DNA from: Eubacteriales bacterium | Lineage (GTDB): Bacteria > Bacillota > Clostridia > Lachnospirales > Lachnospiraceae | Reading direction: 5' to 3' | DNA length: 64,000 nt | Assembly (NCBI GenBank): GCA_030537195.1 | Contig: JAUNOK010000007.1 | Coordinates: forward strand, 1-64,000 | Shown: piece after piece, positions 8,248 through 16,140 of the stretch | How the letters are laid out: every line of letters starts with the position of its first letter | Position numbering within the stretch: the stretch's first letter is position 1 | The notes under the pieces: model-generated | Databases searched by the model: none | The model's input: the letters and a program-made list of their open reading frames with translations, nothing else | Told to the model about the DNA's origin: nothing | Made by a program: the position numbers and the translations under genes

Positions 8248-9099
8248 TTAAAAATTCTTCTTAAGAAATTCCTTTATTATCTGTATGTAATCATCCGCCT
8301 TAAGAATTGTAGAAAGATGTCCTCCTGAAACATATTTAATCTCAGGATTATGCATAAGGTTAATGAGATCCTGCTGCATTTTACCTGAAAAGAAATCCTG
8401 ATTAGGAAGTATCAGGAGTATTCTGCCCTTCAACTGTTTAAAATCGTCCGCCGTAACCGGTGTCTGATTCATAAGGTCAGCCAGCAATCCTGAAATATGC
8501 ACATCTTTTTCTTTTTTATAATCCTTAAATATTGTTTCAAACATATCCTGTGCATAATCTGCCTGCTCTTTGCTTTCATCACGGATATGTCCCATTCCTG
8601 CCTTGATAAGTGTCGGCTTTAACTTTTCGTAATTGCAATGCTTCATATAAAACAACATCAACGGTGCAAAGAAATATTTTTTCTTAAGGCTTTTAATTGT
8701 CGCTGCGTCCATTCCACCAGTTGATACAAGCACAAGTCCGCCAACTTCTCCATGATATTTCTGTGTATATATCTGTGCTACCATTCCGCCATCGCTTGCA
8801 CCAACGAAAACCGGCTGTGTTATTCCCATTTCCTTAAAGAATGCATGCATTCCTTTTACAAGTTCCTGATTCGTCTTTAATTCCTGTGGATAATCAAAAA
8901 GCAGCACCTGATAATCAGTGGATAATTCATCAACATACCTCATCCACATTTCCAGAGTATTCATTCCACCATTTAAAAATACCAGCGCTACGCCATCCTT
9001 TTTACCACTCCTTACATAACGGAATTCCGCCCCATAAGCATTAACTGTCTCATATGTATGGCTGGCTGCAAATTTTTCTAATTCCTGTGAATATGACAT
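8248..9099 (-). CDS. Alpha/beta hydrolase
   Basis: 283 residues from the ATG at 9099, which follows AGGGGGAAG by 6 nt; an upstream TTG in the same frame contains the SD itself and is not a start. The fold shows the oxyanion region VFLNGGMNTLEMW, the nucleophile elbow FVGASDGGMVAQ (Ser of GASDGG), the acid region around ILPNQDFFSG and a late His in SGGHLST. The order and length fit a soluble esterase/lipase-type alpha/beta hydrolase. Substrate unknown. It is the first gene of a two-gene unit with the methyltransferase and lies just after the terminator of the DUF4143 ATPase. Confidence 0.85.
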   Translation of the reverse strand: MSYSQELEKFAASHTYETVNAYGAEFRYVRSGKKDGVALVFLNGGMNTLEMWMRYVDELSTDYQVLLFDYPQELKTNQELVKGMHAFFKEMGITQPVFVGASDGGMVAQIYTQKYHGEVGGLVLVSTGGMDAATIKSLKKKYFFAPLMLFYMKHCNYEKLKPTLIKAGMGHIRDESKEQADYAQDMFETIFKDYKKEKDVHISGLLADLMNQTPVTADDFKQLKGRILLILPNQDFFSGKMQQDLINLMHNPEIKYVSGGHLSTILKADDYIQIIKEFLKKNF

Positions 9100-9132
9100 A
9101 TATTCTTCCCCCTTCAACAGACAATCTATGCA

Positions 9133-9175
9133 ATAAAAAATAGCATCAGTTAGGTTTTACTAACCAATGCTATTT
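9133..9175 (-). terminator. Terminator of the first DUF4143 ATPase gene
   Basis: AATAGCATTGGTTAG pairs with CTAACTGATGCTATT (one mismatch) around TAAAAC, followed by a U-run on the minus strand. Confidence 0.85.
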
Positions 9176-9189
9176 TAGCACATATTTTT

Positions 9190-10443
9190 TTAAAACTCCA
9201 GACTATCTATGTTAAGCAGGAAATATTTCATTCCCATAATCACAAAGCCTTCATCATTTCTCCATGGTTTTTTGCTTCCATTTACTATAATAATCTTCTT
9301 AAATGAATCTGGAATATTTCTAAATGAATTAAATTCCTGTGCCTGTTTTTCCTCAGAAGTCATATCATAAGCTACCTGAATGTAATATCTCTGACTTCCC
9401 TGATTGACTACAAAATCAACCTCTAACTGCTTATGAACCCGCTTACCTTCACTATTCTTCTTTAATACATCTACAACACCAACATCTACATTATAGCCTC
9501 GTATAAGCAGTTCATTATATACGATATTTTCCATAATATGAGTTGGCTCCTGCTGTCTGAAATTAAGCCTTGCATTTCTAAGTCCTATATCTGAAAAATA
9601 ATATTTCAGATTTGCACCTACATATTTCCTGCCTTTAATATCATATCGTTCTGCTTTAGAAATTAAAAATGCTTCAGCAAGATAATCTATATGATTAGAA
9701 ATTGTCTTATTACTATAATTAATACCTCTTTCGCTTTTAAATGTATTTGATATTTTAGTTGGATTAGTTGGAGAACCTATTGCTGACGCAAGAATATCTA
9801 CAAGCGTTCCTATTTCATCGACATTTTGAATCCTGTTACGCTCCACTACATCTTTTATATACACATTACTAAAAATATTTTTTAAGTACTCTGCCTTTTG
9901 GCGTTCAGTAGAAAACTGTGCAACCTGTGGCAATCCTCCATATACCATATACTCTTCCCATGCATCGTCATAATCTCCATCAAAAGCGGCATAAAACTCT
10001 GCAAATGATAACGGATAAATTCTTACCTCATCCCCTCTTCCTCTAAACTCTGTTACAATATCACTTGATAAGAATTTGGAATTACTTCCCGTAACATACA
10101 CATCTATATTGCTGATACGAAGTAAACTATTAAGCACTTCCTCAAATCGAGGCATAAACTGAACTTCGTCCAACAACAAATAATATTTCTGCTCGTCTTT
10201 CATTGAGTCTTTAATATACTGATAGCATATCTTCGGCTCTCTCAGTTCCTCATTTTCAATACCGTCCAATGCAATCTCAATGATGTGATCATTATCTACT
10301 CCACTCTCCAATAAGTATTTCTTATACAAAACAAATAACAAATATGATTTTCCACATCTTCTAATACCAGTAATAATCTTTATCATACCATTATCTTTTC
10401 TTATCTTTAACTGCTCAAGGTATGAATCTCTTTTTATTTCCAT
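9190..10443 (-). CDS. AAA_14/DUF4143 ATP-binding protein (first of three)
   Basis: 417 residues. The N-terminal AAA_14 domain shows Walker A GIRRCGKSYLL (about 27-37), Walker B YYLLLDEVQF (about 90-99) and the sensor-like VYVTGSNSKFLSSD. A winged-helix-like middle is followed by a C-terminal DUF4143 domain with EVDFVV and YIQVAYDM, resembling the PD-(D/E)XK nuclease fold. Proteins of this family are numerous in gut Clostridia and Bacteroidales, are usually single genes and have no established function. AGGAG lies 8 nt before the ATG. A 13-nt motif shared with the two other DUF4143 genes in the window lies about 103 nt upstream (10547-10559). Confidence 0.9.
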   Translation of the reverse strand: MEIKRDSYLEQLKIRKDNGMIKIITGIRRCGKSYLLFVLYKKYLLESGVDNDHIIEIALDGIENEELREPKICYQYIKDSMKDEQKYYLLLDEVQFMPRFEEVLNSLLRISNIDVYVTGSNSKFLSSDIVTEFRGRGDEVRIYPLSFAEFYAAFDGDYDDAWEEYMVYGGLPQVAQFSTERQKAEYLKNIFSNVYIKDVVERNRIQNVDEIGTLVDILASAIGSPTNPTKISNTFKSERGINYSNKTISNHIDYLAEAFLISKAERYDIKGRKYVGANLKYYFSDIGLRNARLNFRQQEPTHIMENIVYNELLIRGYNVDVGVVDVLKKNSEGKRVHKQLEVDFVVNQGSQRYYIQVAYDMTSEEKQAQEFNSFRNIPDSFKKIIIVNGSKKPWRNDEGFVIMGMKYFLLNIDSLEF

Positions 10444-10546
10444 ATAATGACTCCTTATTTTTGTACATTGTACGAAATTTGGTAATGTAATTTTACTACT
10501 AAATTATTATTATTTCAAATCTTATTATTATTTTTTGTGTATTATC

Positions 10547-10559
10547 ACACTTTTATGAC
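10547..10559 (-). promoter_or_regulatory. Motif shared by the DUF4143 genes (single copy)
   Basis: Minus-strand GTCATAAAAGTGT, part of a 14-nt stretch, TCATAAAAGTGTGA, that recurs exactly upstream of the third DUF4143 gene. It lies between the GNAT stop and the ATPase start. Confidence 0.45.
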
Positions 10560-10575
10560 TGCCAGCTTTTTATAT

Positions 10576-11199
10576 CTAAAAAATCTGTCCCGGTAATTTC
10601 TTTTTCTCTTTATACGGAAACTGCTTATCAAACTCTTCCGCCTCCTGCTCATCAACCAGGTAGCCTTCTGGTGTTGCATACTCTCCCGTAATTCCATCAA
10701 GATATCCCGGTATCAGTTCCTTACATAGAAAAAATGATGCATCCTCTCCCTCTGGCAGACCATGATAGCGGATGCCATACTCACTTGCCTGTCTGAAACC
10801 ACTTTTCCCATAAAAATCAATATTTCCTTCAAAGCACAATGCTCCACATCCAAGCTCTGCCGCCTTATTTAATGAATAATCAAGCAGGATTTTTCCGTAA
10901 CCTTTCCGCTTATATTCATTCTTAATACAGATTGGTCCCATGGTCATAATAGGAATGCTTCTTCCATCATCTGCTTTTACTGCTGTTCTCACAAATATAT
11001 TCTGTCCAATGAGTTCTCCACCCAGATACATAACAAAATCAAGTTCCGGCACAAATGCGGAATTATTCCGTAACTGATTAAGTACATAGTGCTCCAGACA
11101 TCCCGGACGATATACATTCCAGAAACTGTCTCTTACAAGACTTTCCACTTCCTGATATTCACTTTTTTCTTCCTGACGAATTACAATATTATTTTTCAT
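10576..11199 (-). CDS. GNAT-family N-acetyltransferase
   Basis: 207 residues. The acetyl-CoA binding region appears as GPICIKNEYKRKGYGKILL (an R/Q-x-x-G-x-G/A motif) preceded by MTMGPI, and GALCFEGNIDFYGKSGF gives the typical C-terminal beta-bulge segment. The N-terminal half is a standard GNAT alpha/beta start. The substrate is unknown; relatives are often annotated as acetylating small molecules or protein amino groups. It starts 4 nt after the TetR stop with GAGGAG upstream, so its expression follows the autoregulated TetR promoter at 11841-11869. Confidence 0.88.
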   Translation of the reverse strand: MKNNIVIRQEEKSEYQEVESLVRDSFWNVYRPGCLEHYVLNQLRNNSAFVPELDFVMYLGGELIGQNIFVRTAVKADDGRSIPIMTMGPICIKNEYKRKGYGKILLDYSLNKAAELGCGALCFEGNIDFYGKSGFRQASEYGIRYHGLPEGEDASFFLCKELIPGYLDGITGEYATPEGYLVDEQEAEEFDKQFPYKEKKKLPGQIF

Positions 11200-11203
11200 A
11201 ATC

Positions 11204-11800
11204 TTATTCTCCTCTAAACTCCTGTACCATACTGTTTACTGCTGATACCAATTCCTCCTTTACCTTTTCTTTATCTTCTGCACCATCATAAATGCTGTAA
11301 TAAAAATACATAACTGCATAAAATCTGTCTGCCTTAATCTTAGCATTTGTAATTCCGATACTTTCAAATAAATCTTTCACATAAGAAGCCGGTCCGGACA
11401 CCAGATACTGCTGATATAAACTCTGCATCTCTTCACTACGAAACTGCTCTATGCTTAACATTTTCCGAAATGAAGATGCAAAGTCATCCTCTGTCCAGTA
11501 TTCAAACATAGACTTACTGTATTTCACAAAATCATCCAGAGACACCGCCTCATACTTATCAGGCATACTCTCTTTATCATCTTCTGGCATATCATAATCT
11601 GATGCCTGTTCATTATCCTGCTGCTCCATGCGCTGCACAATACTGTCAAAAATATCTCTTTTACTTTTATAATGACGGTATAATGCCCCTTTAGTCATGC
11701 CAAGTTCTCCTGCTATCTGACTGACTGAGACAGCTTCATAACCATCCCTTGCAAACTTATGCAAAGCCACACTTAATATTTCTTCTTTTCTATTGTTCAT
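11204..11800 (-). CDS. TetR/AcrR-family transcriptional regulator
   Basis: 198 residues from the ATG at 11800, which has AAAGGGG upstream; an in-frame TTG at 11815 overlaps that site and is rejected. The N-terminal helix-turn-helix runs through ILSVALHKFARDGYEAVSVS, IAGELGMTKGALYRHYKSK, a textbook TetR DNA-binding domain (about 5-50). The rest is an all-helical ligand-binding domain of unknown ligand. It is the first gene of an operon with the GNAT acetyltransferase. Two palindromic operators sit in its own promoter, so it almost certainly represses itself and the acetyltransferase until a ligand binds. Confidence 0.93.
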   Translation of the reverse strand: MNNRKEEILSVALHKFARDGYEAVSVSQIAGELGMTKGALYRHYKSKRDIFDSIVQRMEQQDNEQASDYDMPEDDKESMPDKYEAVSLDDFVKYSKSMFEYWTEDDFASSFRKMLSIEQFRSEEMQSLYQQYLVSGPASYVKDLFESIGITNAKIKADRFYAVMYFYYSIYDGAEDKEKVKEELVSAVNSMVQEFRGE

Positions 11801-11818
11801 CCTAACCCCTTTCAAAAA

Positions 11819-11869
11819 ATAAACGACCGTTTACTTTTTAATAATAGTAAACGGTCGTTTATCTGTCAA
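11819..11869 (-). promoter_or_regulatory. TetR promoter with two operators
   Basis: Minus strand: TTGACA (11869-11864), exact 17-nt spacer, TATTAT (11846-11841). Arms 11819-11835 and 11846-11862 are a perfect 17-bp inverted repeat. Each arm carries the near-palindrome AAACG-NN-CGTTT. One copy fills the -35/-10 spacer and the other covers the transcription start, the classical arrangement for repression by a TetR dimer pair. Confidence 0.85.
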
Positions 11870-11889
11870 GTTTTTATTGTTTTATGACA

Positions 11890-12735
11890 CTAATTCACAT
11901 TAAATTTTCTAACAGAATATTCAGTATTTCCATCCCTGCCAAGTACATGATCAAACTTCTCTAGAATCTCCTTCATCAGTCCCTCATCAATCCTGCTTTT
12001 ACACTCTGCAATCAACGCTTCCGGAATTCCGTAAAATGCTTCTGCTATACTTCCGGTGATTGCACCTAATGTATCAGTGTCTCCTCCAAGTGATACCGCA
12101 TTCCGTATTGCGTCCTCAAAATCTTCTGCCTCCAAAAATGCTATAATTGCTTCTGGTACTGTTTTCTGACAAGTCTCATACATGTGATATTCCGGTCGGA
12201 TTTCATCAAGACTTCTATTCAGATTATAATTAAACTCCCTTTCAATATACGCTTTGATTTCCTCTTTTGAACAACCATTTCTCGCCATATATATTGCACT
12301 GGCCGTTGCCTCTGCTCCCTTTATACCTTCTGGATGATTATGTGTCACATTTGCTGTTGCTCTTGCTACTTCTCTTGTTCTTTCAATCGAATCGTAAAGC
12401 CATCCTGCTGCTGAAACTCTCATTGCTGAACCATTACCATAGCTCCCATATGGTTTAGGTCTATAGTCTCTTAACCAACGTCTGAATTTTCCACCATAAC
12501 CTGCATACGGATATCTTCTTCCCCAATCCTGCATGTTGGATGCTACCGCCTCTTCAATTTGCTTTACTGTGGCTTCATGTCCTACTTCCAGTAATGCTTC
12601 TCCAACTGCTATTGTCATAACAGAATCATCTGTAAAGTTACACCCTTTACTAAATAAATCAAAATTCTTTGTTTTGTCTCCCCTGTCAAACTCAAACGGA
12701 CTACCAATAATATCTCCTAAAATTGCTCCGTACAT
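11890..12735 (-). CDS. ADP-ribosylglycohydrolase family protein (DraG-like)
   Basis: 281 residues from the ATG at 12735 with GGAGA 5 nt upstream; a TTG at 12747 lies within the SD. DraG/ARH proteins remove ADP-ribose from arginine or other groups using two magnesium ions. Visible metal motifs are GAILGDIIGSPFE, NFTDDSVMTIAVG (TDDS-type, near residue 38) and SLGGDTDTLGAITGSIAEA (GGDTDT, near residue 225), all in family order. The protein is a complete single-domain enzyme. A macrodomain-HTH gene and a small unknown gene lie just upstream on the same strand but end in a terminator, so this gene needs its own promoter in 12736-12845. The target of de-ADP-ribosylation is unknown. Confidence 0.9.
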   Translation of the reverse strand: MYGAILGDIIGSPFEFDRGDKTKNFDLFSKGCNFTDDSVMTIAVGEALLEVGHEATVKQIEEAVASNMQDWGRRYPYAGYGGKFRRWLRDYRPKPYGSYGNGSAMRVSAAGWLYDSIERTREVARATANVTHNHPEGIKGAEATASAIYMARNGCSKEEIKAYIEREFNYNLNRSLDEIRPEYHMYETCQKTVPEAIIAFLEAEDFEDAIRNAVSLGGDTDTLGAITGSIAEAFYGIPEALIAECKSRIDEGLMKEILEKFDHVLGRDGNTEYSVRKFNVN

Positions 12736-12845
12736 ATATTTCTCCAATCTCCGGATTGCTCCGACAACTCTCTTTCTTTGTTACAATATGAGTATAATTG
12801 AATGTCATCTTTATATGGTCGCTGTCCTGGCGACACTTTTATATA

Positions 12846-12878
12846 CAAAAATAAACGCCGATACTAAAAGTATCGACG
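12846..12878 (-). terminator. Terminator after the 97-residue gene
   Basis: CGTCGATAC pairs with GTATCGGCG around TTTTA, then TTTATTTTT on the minus strand. Confidence 0.85.
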
Positions 12879-12891
12879 TAACACATACAAA

Positions 12892-13185
12892 TCAATATTT
12901 ACTTGTAAACTCTTTATAGAAGAGAACTTCCTCTTCAGCTGTTGTATCCTTATCTATGAATTCCTGCAAGTCTTTTTTCATATTATCAAATACTTCCTGA
13001 CTATGACTTTTATCACAAAAAGCTGTATGCACCATACATCCATATACACCACATGTAATTGCATCATATCGTTTACATCTCTCTAAAGTAATTCTACATG
13101 CACCTTTATATTCCTCATCTGCTATTATTATACCACCCTCACTGCCAATAGAATCTAACTTATATATGTCGTTCCACATTTTCAT
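12892..13185 (-). CDS. Conserved small protein of unknown function
   Basis: About 97 residues. ATG codons at 13185 and 13179 both lie behind TAGGAGAGGG; the spacing favours either. No family is recognised. It is acidic (for example TTAEEEVLF), with four cysteines including a GVYGCMVHTAFC segment, and has no signal peptide or membrane helix. It begins 7 nt after the stop of the macrodomain-HTH gene and is followed by a terminator, so it is the second gene of that operon. It could be an accessory or partner of the ADP-ribose-binding protein, but this rests only on position. Confidence 0.75.
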   Translation of the reverse strand: MKMWNDIYKLDSIGSEGGIIIADEEYKGACRITLERCKRYDAITCGVYGCMVHTAFCDKSHSQEVFDNMKKDLQEFIDKDTTAEEEVLFYKEFTSKY

Positions 13186-13192
13186 CCCTCTC

Positions 13193-14257
13193 CTATACTC
13201 CCAGAGTTTCATTCGTATATTTAAACAAGGTTACATTCAGCTGCATAATATCATACTGCTTATCAATGATGGCTTTCTGTACAATTAAATCCACCTTACT
13301 GCTTGGACTGAATGCCCAATCCGCTCTGGCAAGCAAATCTTTTGACTGTTCCAAATCAAGTTGCAGTGCAATACAGAGTGCCATCACAGTCTTTTTCTTT
13401 GGATGATAGTTCTTGTCACACTGAATCTTCGAAAAATGTTTTCTGTCAAGGTTTGCCCGTTTCCACACATCTTTATTATCAAGATGTGCTTTGTCAATCA
13501 GTTCAAATAATTTATCATGAAATGAAACTCCAATATTCGCCAGCTGGTCTTCCAACGGAATGTTTGCTGACAGCATACAAGATTCTTCTAAGCTTTCGTT
13601 TTCCTCAAATGGATAATTATCCTCTGCCCCTCTTTGAAGTATTTCCTCGTAAAATGCTTCCTCTGATAAATCCATCAGACCGGCACTACCTCTGCTCCAT
13701 ACAGAATACTCTTTTCTATGACTTTCCCAGACGTAATTAGCATCTATGTAGGAATCAATATCCCCAACAATCTGACCAGACAACTGAAAAGATTTCTTAT
13801 CAAACACTACCAATATAATTTCAATTTCATGCCCGGTAAGGAACTGGCTGAATACTGACACAGCAATCTGTAATGCTTTGTCCTTGGGAAATCCATATAC
13901 CCCTGTCGAAATCAATGGAAATGCTATACTAGCACACTCAAGTTCCATAGCTTTCTGCAATGATTTAAGATAACAGTTCTCCAAAATTTCAAATTCATGG
14001 TGCTTTCCATCTGTCCATACCGGTCCTACCGTATGAATGATATATTTTGCCTTTAGGTTATAAGCCCCCGTAACAGCAATATCACCTCTTGCAATTTTAC
14101 CGATACCTGCTCTTTCCGCAAGAAGTTGTTCTTTTCCTGCTGCTTCATATATGGCTAAGTCTGTGCCACTTACACATACTGGGTTCGGATTGGCAGTATT
14201 TACAATCACATCTGCTTTGACCTTCGTTATATCGTTGCGAACTATCTTAAATGGCAT
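13193..14257 (-). CDS. Macrodomain protein with C-terminal HTH-like region
   Basis: 354 residues from the ATG at 14257 (AGGAAGG 7 nt upstream); a longer frame to 14350 would run through the deformylase terminator. Residues about 1-165 are a macrodomain: GDI-like NDITKVKADVIVNTANP, the nucleotide loop GIGKIARGDIAVTGAYNL, YIIHTVGPVW and PLISTGVYGFP. It lacks the zinc loop of the second macrodomain at 61496. About 230-330 is a helical region resembling an XRE-type HTH (FELIDKAHLDNKDVWKRANL, then FSKIQ and VMALCIALQLDLEQ). Macrodomains bind or hydrolyse ADP-ribose; an attached HTH suggests sensing or regulation. It is followed 7 nt later by the 97-residue gene. Confidence 0.85.
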   Translation of the reverse strand: MPFKIVRNDITKVKADVIVNTANPNPVCVSGTDLAIYEAAGKEQLLAERAGIGKIARGDIAVTGAYNLKAKYIIHTVGPVWTDGKHHEFEILENCYLKSLQKAMELECASIAFPLISTGVYGFPKDKALQIAVSVFSQFLTGHEIEIILVVFDKKSFQLSGQIVGDIDSYIDANYVWESHRKEYSVWSRGSAGLMDLSEEAFYEEILQRGAEDNYPFEENESLEESCMLSANIPLEDQLANIGVSFHDKLFELIDKAHLDNKDVWKRANLDRKHFSKIQCDKNYHPKKKTVMALCIALQLDLEQSKDLLARADWAFSPSSKVDLIVQKAIIDKQYDIMQLNVTLFKYTNETLGV

Positions 14258-14317
14258 TATGGCACCTTCCTTTCTATACCCTATATTTCTTTTCCTCTTC
14301 ATGTACCTCTCAATATC

Positions 14318-14346
14318 AAAAATGGCTATGCTAAAAAGCATAGCCA
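14318..14346 (-). terminator. Terminator of the lgt-to-def gene group
   Basis: A perfect 10-bp stem, TGGCTATGCT with AGCATAGCCA around TTTT, followed by five Us on the minus strand. It lies 82 nt past the deformylase stop. Confidence 0.88.
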
Positions 14347-14427
14347 CCAATAAGGAATCACCAAAAGTAATTCTTTCGCTTTTACAACCTCCACTTAAAG
14401 GTAGGACTCACCTCTATTATTTTTATA

Positions 14428-14838
14428 TTATATCACCACTCCATTACAATGGTCTACCTCATGCTGTATTATCTGCGCCGTAAACCCACTGTATTTCCTG
14501 TGCTGTGGCTGAAAATTACTGTCAAGATAATCGACTTCAATCTCATCATATCTCACGCATGGTCTGACGCCATCAAGTGACAGGCAGCCTTCCTCAGTCT
14601 CATACTCCCCTGACTTACTGGTAATCACCGGATTAATCATTGCGAACTCAAATGGTCCTGCTGCCACAACGATTATCGATTTATTCACACCTATCATATT
14701 CGCTGCCATTCCGACACATATCTGCCTGTTGGCTTTCAGTGTGTCCAGAAGATCAGTCACAACCTGCCTGTCTGCCTCTGTCGCGGGCTGTGCTTTCTTT
14801 GAAAAAATGTGCTGTCCTTTTACAATCTTCTTTACCAT
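14428..14838 (-). CDS. Short peptide deformylase-like protein
   Basis: 136 residues. Metal-site motifs are in order: EGCLSL (Cys85) and QHEVDH (His126, Glu127, His130). The first deformylase motif, normally GxGLAAxQ, reads CVGMAANMIG, so the conserved catalytic Gln is Met48. The protein is also shorter than standard deformylases (about 150-190 residues) and ends right after motif 3, lacking the usual C-terminal extension. Short proteins of this type are common in Clostridia. Formyl-methionine removal may therefore not be its main activity; a housekeeping def should exist elsewhere. AGGGGA upstream. The 2H phosphoesterase ends 27 nt upstream on the same strand. Confidence 0.8.
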   Translation of the reverse strand: MVKKIVKGQHIFSKKAQPATEADRQVVTDLLDTLKANRQICVGMAANMIGVNKSIIVVAAGPFEFAMINPVITSKSGEYETEEGCLSLDGVRPCVRYDEIEVDYLDSNFQPQHRKYSGFTAQIIQHEVDHCNGVVI

Positions 14839-14865
14839 TGTCTTTCCCCTAACCTATATTAAGCT

Positions 14866-15390
14866 TCAATTATCCAGCTCCACCACACATATGTCCCTGT
14901 GCGGATTCGTCTGAGCCAGTCCAAGTCTCACAATCCGTCCCTTAACCGGTGAAAAATGAATCTGCATAGCCTTCATTGCCATAATCATCTGCTCTTTTTC
15001 AAGCTTTTTACCAAGCGTGATGTGCGGAAACCAGCTATATGGCTTGTAACATTTATTAATTGTAACATCATCACGCACTGAAAATGTATCATAAACCGTT
15101 TCAGAAAGCTGCTGCAGATATTTGTCAAGCAGCGGTGACGCATACATAACATATGGAAGAAATTCTCCTATTGCAAATATATTTACATCGCCCTGCTTAA
15201 CCGCTGACAGCTTCTTAAAGTCCTCACACAGATTTTCCGGCTGTCTTGTTTCAAAACTCGATATCGTAAGATGCGGAGGTACATTATTCTCCGTCATATA
15301 AGTATTTCCGGTTTCCCTTGCAATAACATCAATGTACCTCTGTAATTTCTTCGTAGTACTATCATCAAAATAAGCTGAAATAAGATACAT
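14866..15390 (-). CDS. 2H phosphoesterase / 2'-5' RNA ligase-like protein
   Basis: 174 residues from the ATG at 15390, chosen for AGGAGAT 6 nt upstream; a longer frame reading from 15474 overlaps the preceding gene. The two H-x-T/S signature motifs of the 2H superfamily are present: PPHLTISSF (about 44-52) and FPHITLGKKL (about 128-137). Such proteins cleave or form cyclic phosphodiester bonds in RNA or nucleotides (LigT, CPDase and mimivirus-type relatives). The exact substrate cannot be told. It lies 16 nt after the AlkZ-like gene in an apparent run of five same-strand genes from the YkgJ protein to the deformylase-like protein. Confidence 0.85.
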   Translation of the reverse strand: MYLISAYFDDSTTKKLQRYIDVIARETGNTYMTENNVPPHLTISSFETRQPENLCEDFKKLSAVKQGDVNIFAIGEFLPYVMYASPLLDKYLQQLSETVYDTFSVRDDVTINKCYKPYSWFPHITLGKKLEKEQMIMAMKAMQIHFSPVKGRIVRLGLAQTNPHRDICVVELDN

Positions 15391-15406
15391 CTGCCATCTC
15401 CTTATA

Positions 15407-16138
15407 CTAACCAAGCACCTTTTTAATCTGCTTTTCATTTGCAACCGGGTAGACATCATGCATATAATCAGCAATACGCTTCCATGAATCCTGTGGATTC
15501 TCAGAATAGCATGATGTCACATAATCATAACCATAAATGTGTTCAGGTGACGAATACACTGCAACATCCCAGCCATACTCAAGCCCCTTCTTATTGATAC
15601 GCTTTCTGAAATCACAATTACACAGATACATCTGCATCATAAGATTAGTTATTGCTCCGTCAAAGCCCTTCTCGCCATCTTTTCCAAAGCCAGCCATTTT
15701 CTTTAAATCACATGAATATATCTCATTGTTAATATTATCCTCAATAAAATTATCCATTATCTTCTTATGCCTAACAGGTGCTTTTCCGTCTTCATACAAA
15801 GCGTCAAAATCATATCCGTCTCTTCGATAATTAGCAAATACCGGAAACCATTTTTTCGAGATAAAGCCTGCCTTCTTATCAAAGAATTTGTCATAGACAA
15901 TATCATGTCTTCCTGCAATTATTGCGCGCCACAGCCACGGATCCTTCTCCGGGTCATCACACCACCAGTAATCCGGCACAGTCCTCTCTTCCAGAGAGAA
16001 TCCCGGAATCACGTTCTTAAAAAGCGGCAGAAATCCAATCTCATTAATATATTCAATTGCCTCTTCTACTGTATGTATGCACTCTGGATCATTCCAGTCC
16101 ACACCATACATAATCCATTCGCCTGATTCATTACCCAT
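15407..16138 (-). CDS. AlkZ-related protein, function unproven
   Basis: 243 residues, soluble, aromatic-rich. The N-terminal part (IGFLPLFKNVIPGFSLEE, DYWWCDDPEKDPWLW) and the central KKAGFISKKWFPVFANYR resemble proteins of Firmicutes described as related to the AlkZ/YcaQ DNA glycosylase group, with winged-helix modules. The later segment GFGKDGEKGFDGAITNLMMQ and the motif EYGWDVAVYSSPE are also typical of that group. The AlkZ catalytic QxQ/QxD motif is not clearly visible, so repair activity is not supported. It starts 2 nt after the lgt stop, with no strong SD, suggesting translational coupling to lgt. Confidence 0.6.
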   Translation of the reverse strand: MGNESGEWIMYGVDWNDPECIHTVEEAIEYINEIGFLPLFKNVIPGFSLEERTVPDYWWCDDPEKDPWLWRAIIAGRHDIVYDKFFDKKAGFISKKWFPVFANYRRDGYDFDALYEDGKAPVRHKKIMDNFIEDNINNEIYSCDLKKMAGFGKDGEKGFDGAITNLMMQMYLCNCDFRKRINKKGLEYGWDVAVYSSPEHIYGYDYVTSCYSENPQDSWKRIADYMHDVYPVANEKQIKKVLG

Positions 16139-16140
16139 AA

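Noticed and set aside
8248-9117. Longer start for the alpha/beta hydrolase at a TTG (9117)
   Set aside because: The TTG overlaps the AGGGGGAAG ribosome binding site of the ATG at 9099. The same reasoning removed TTG starts at 11815, 12747 and 23969.
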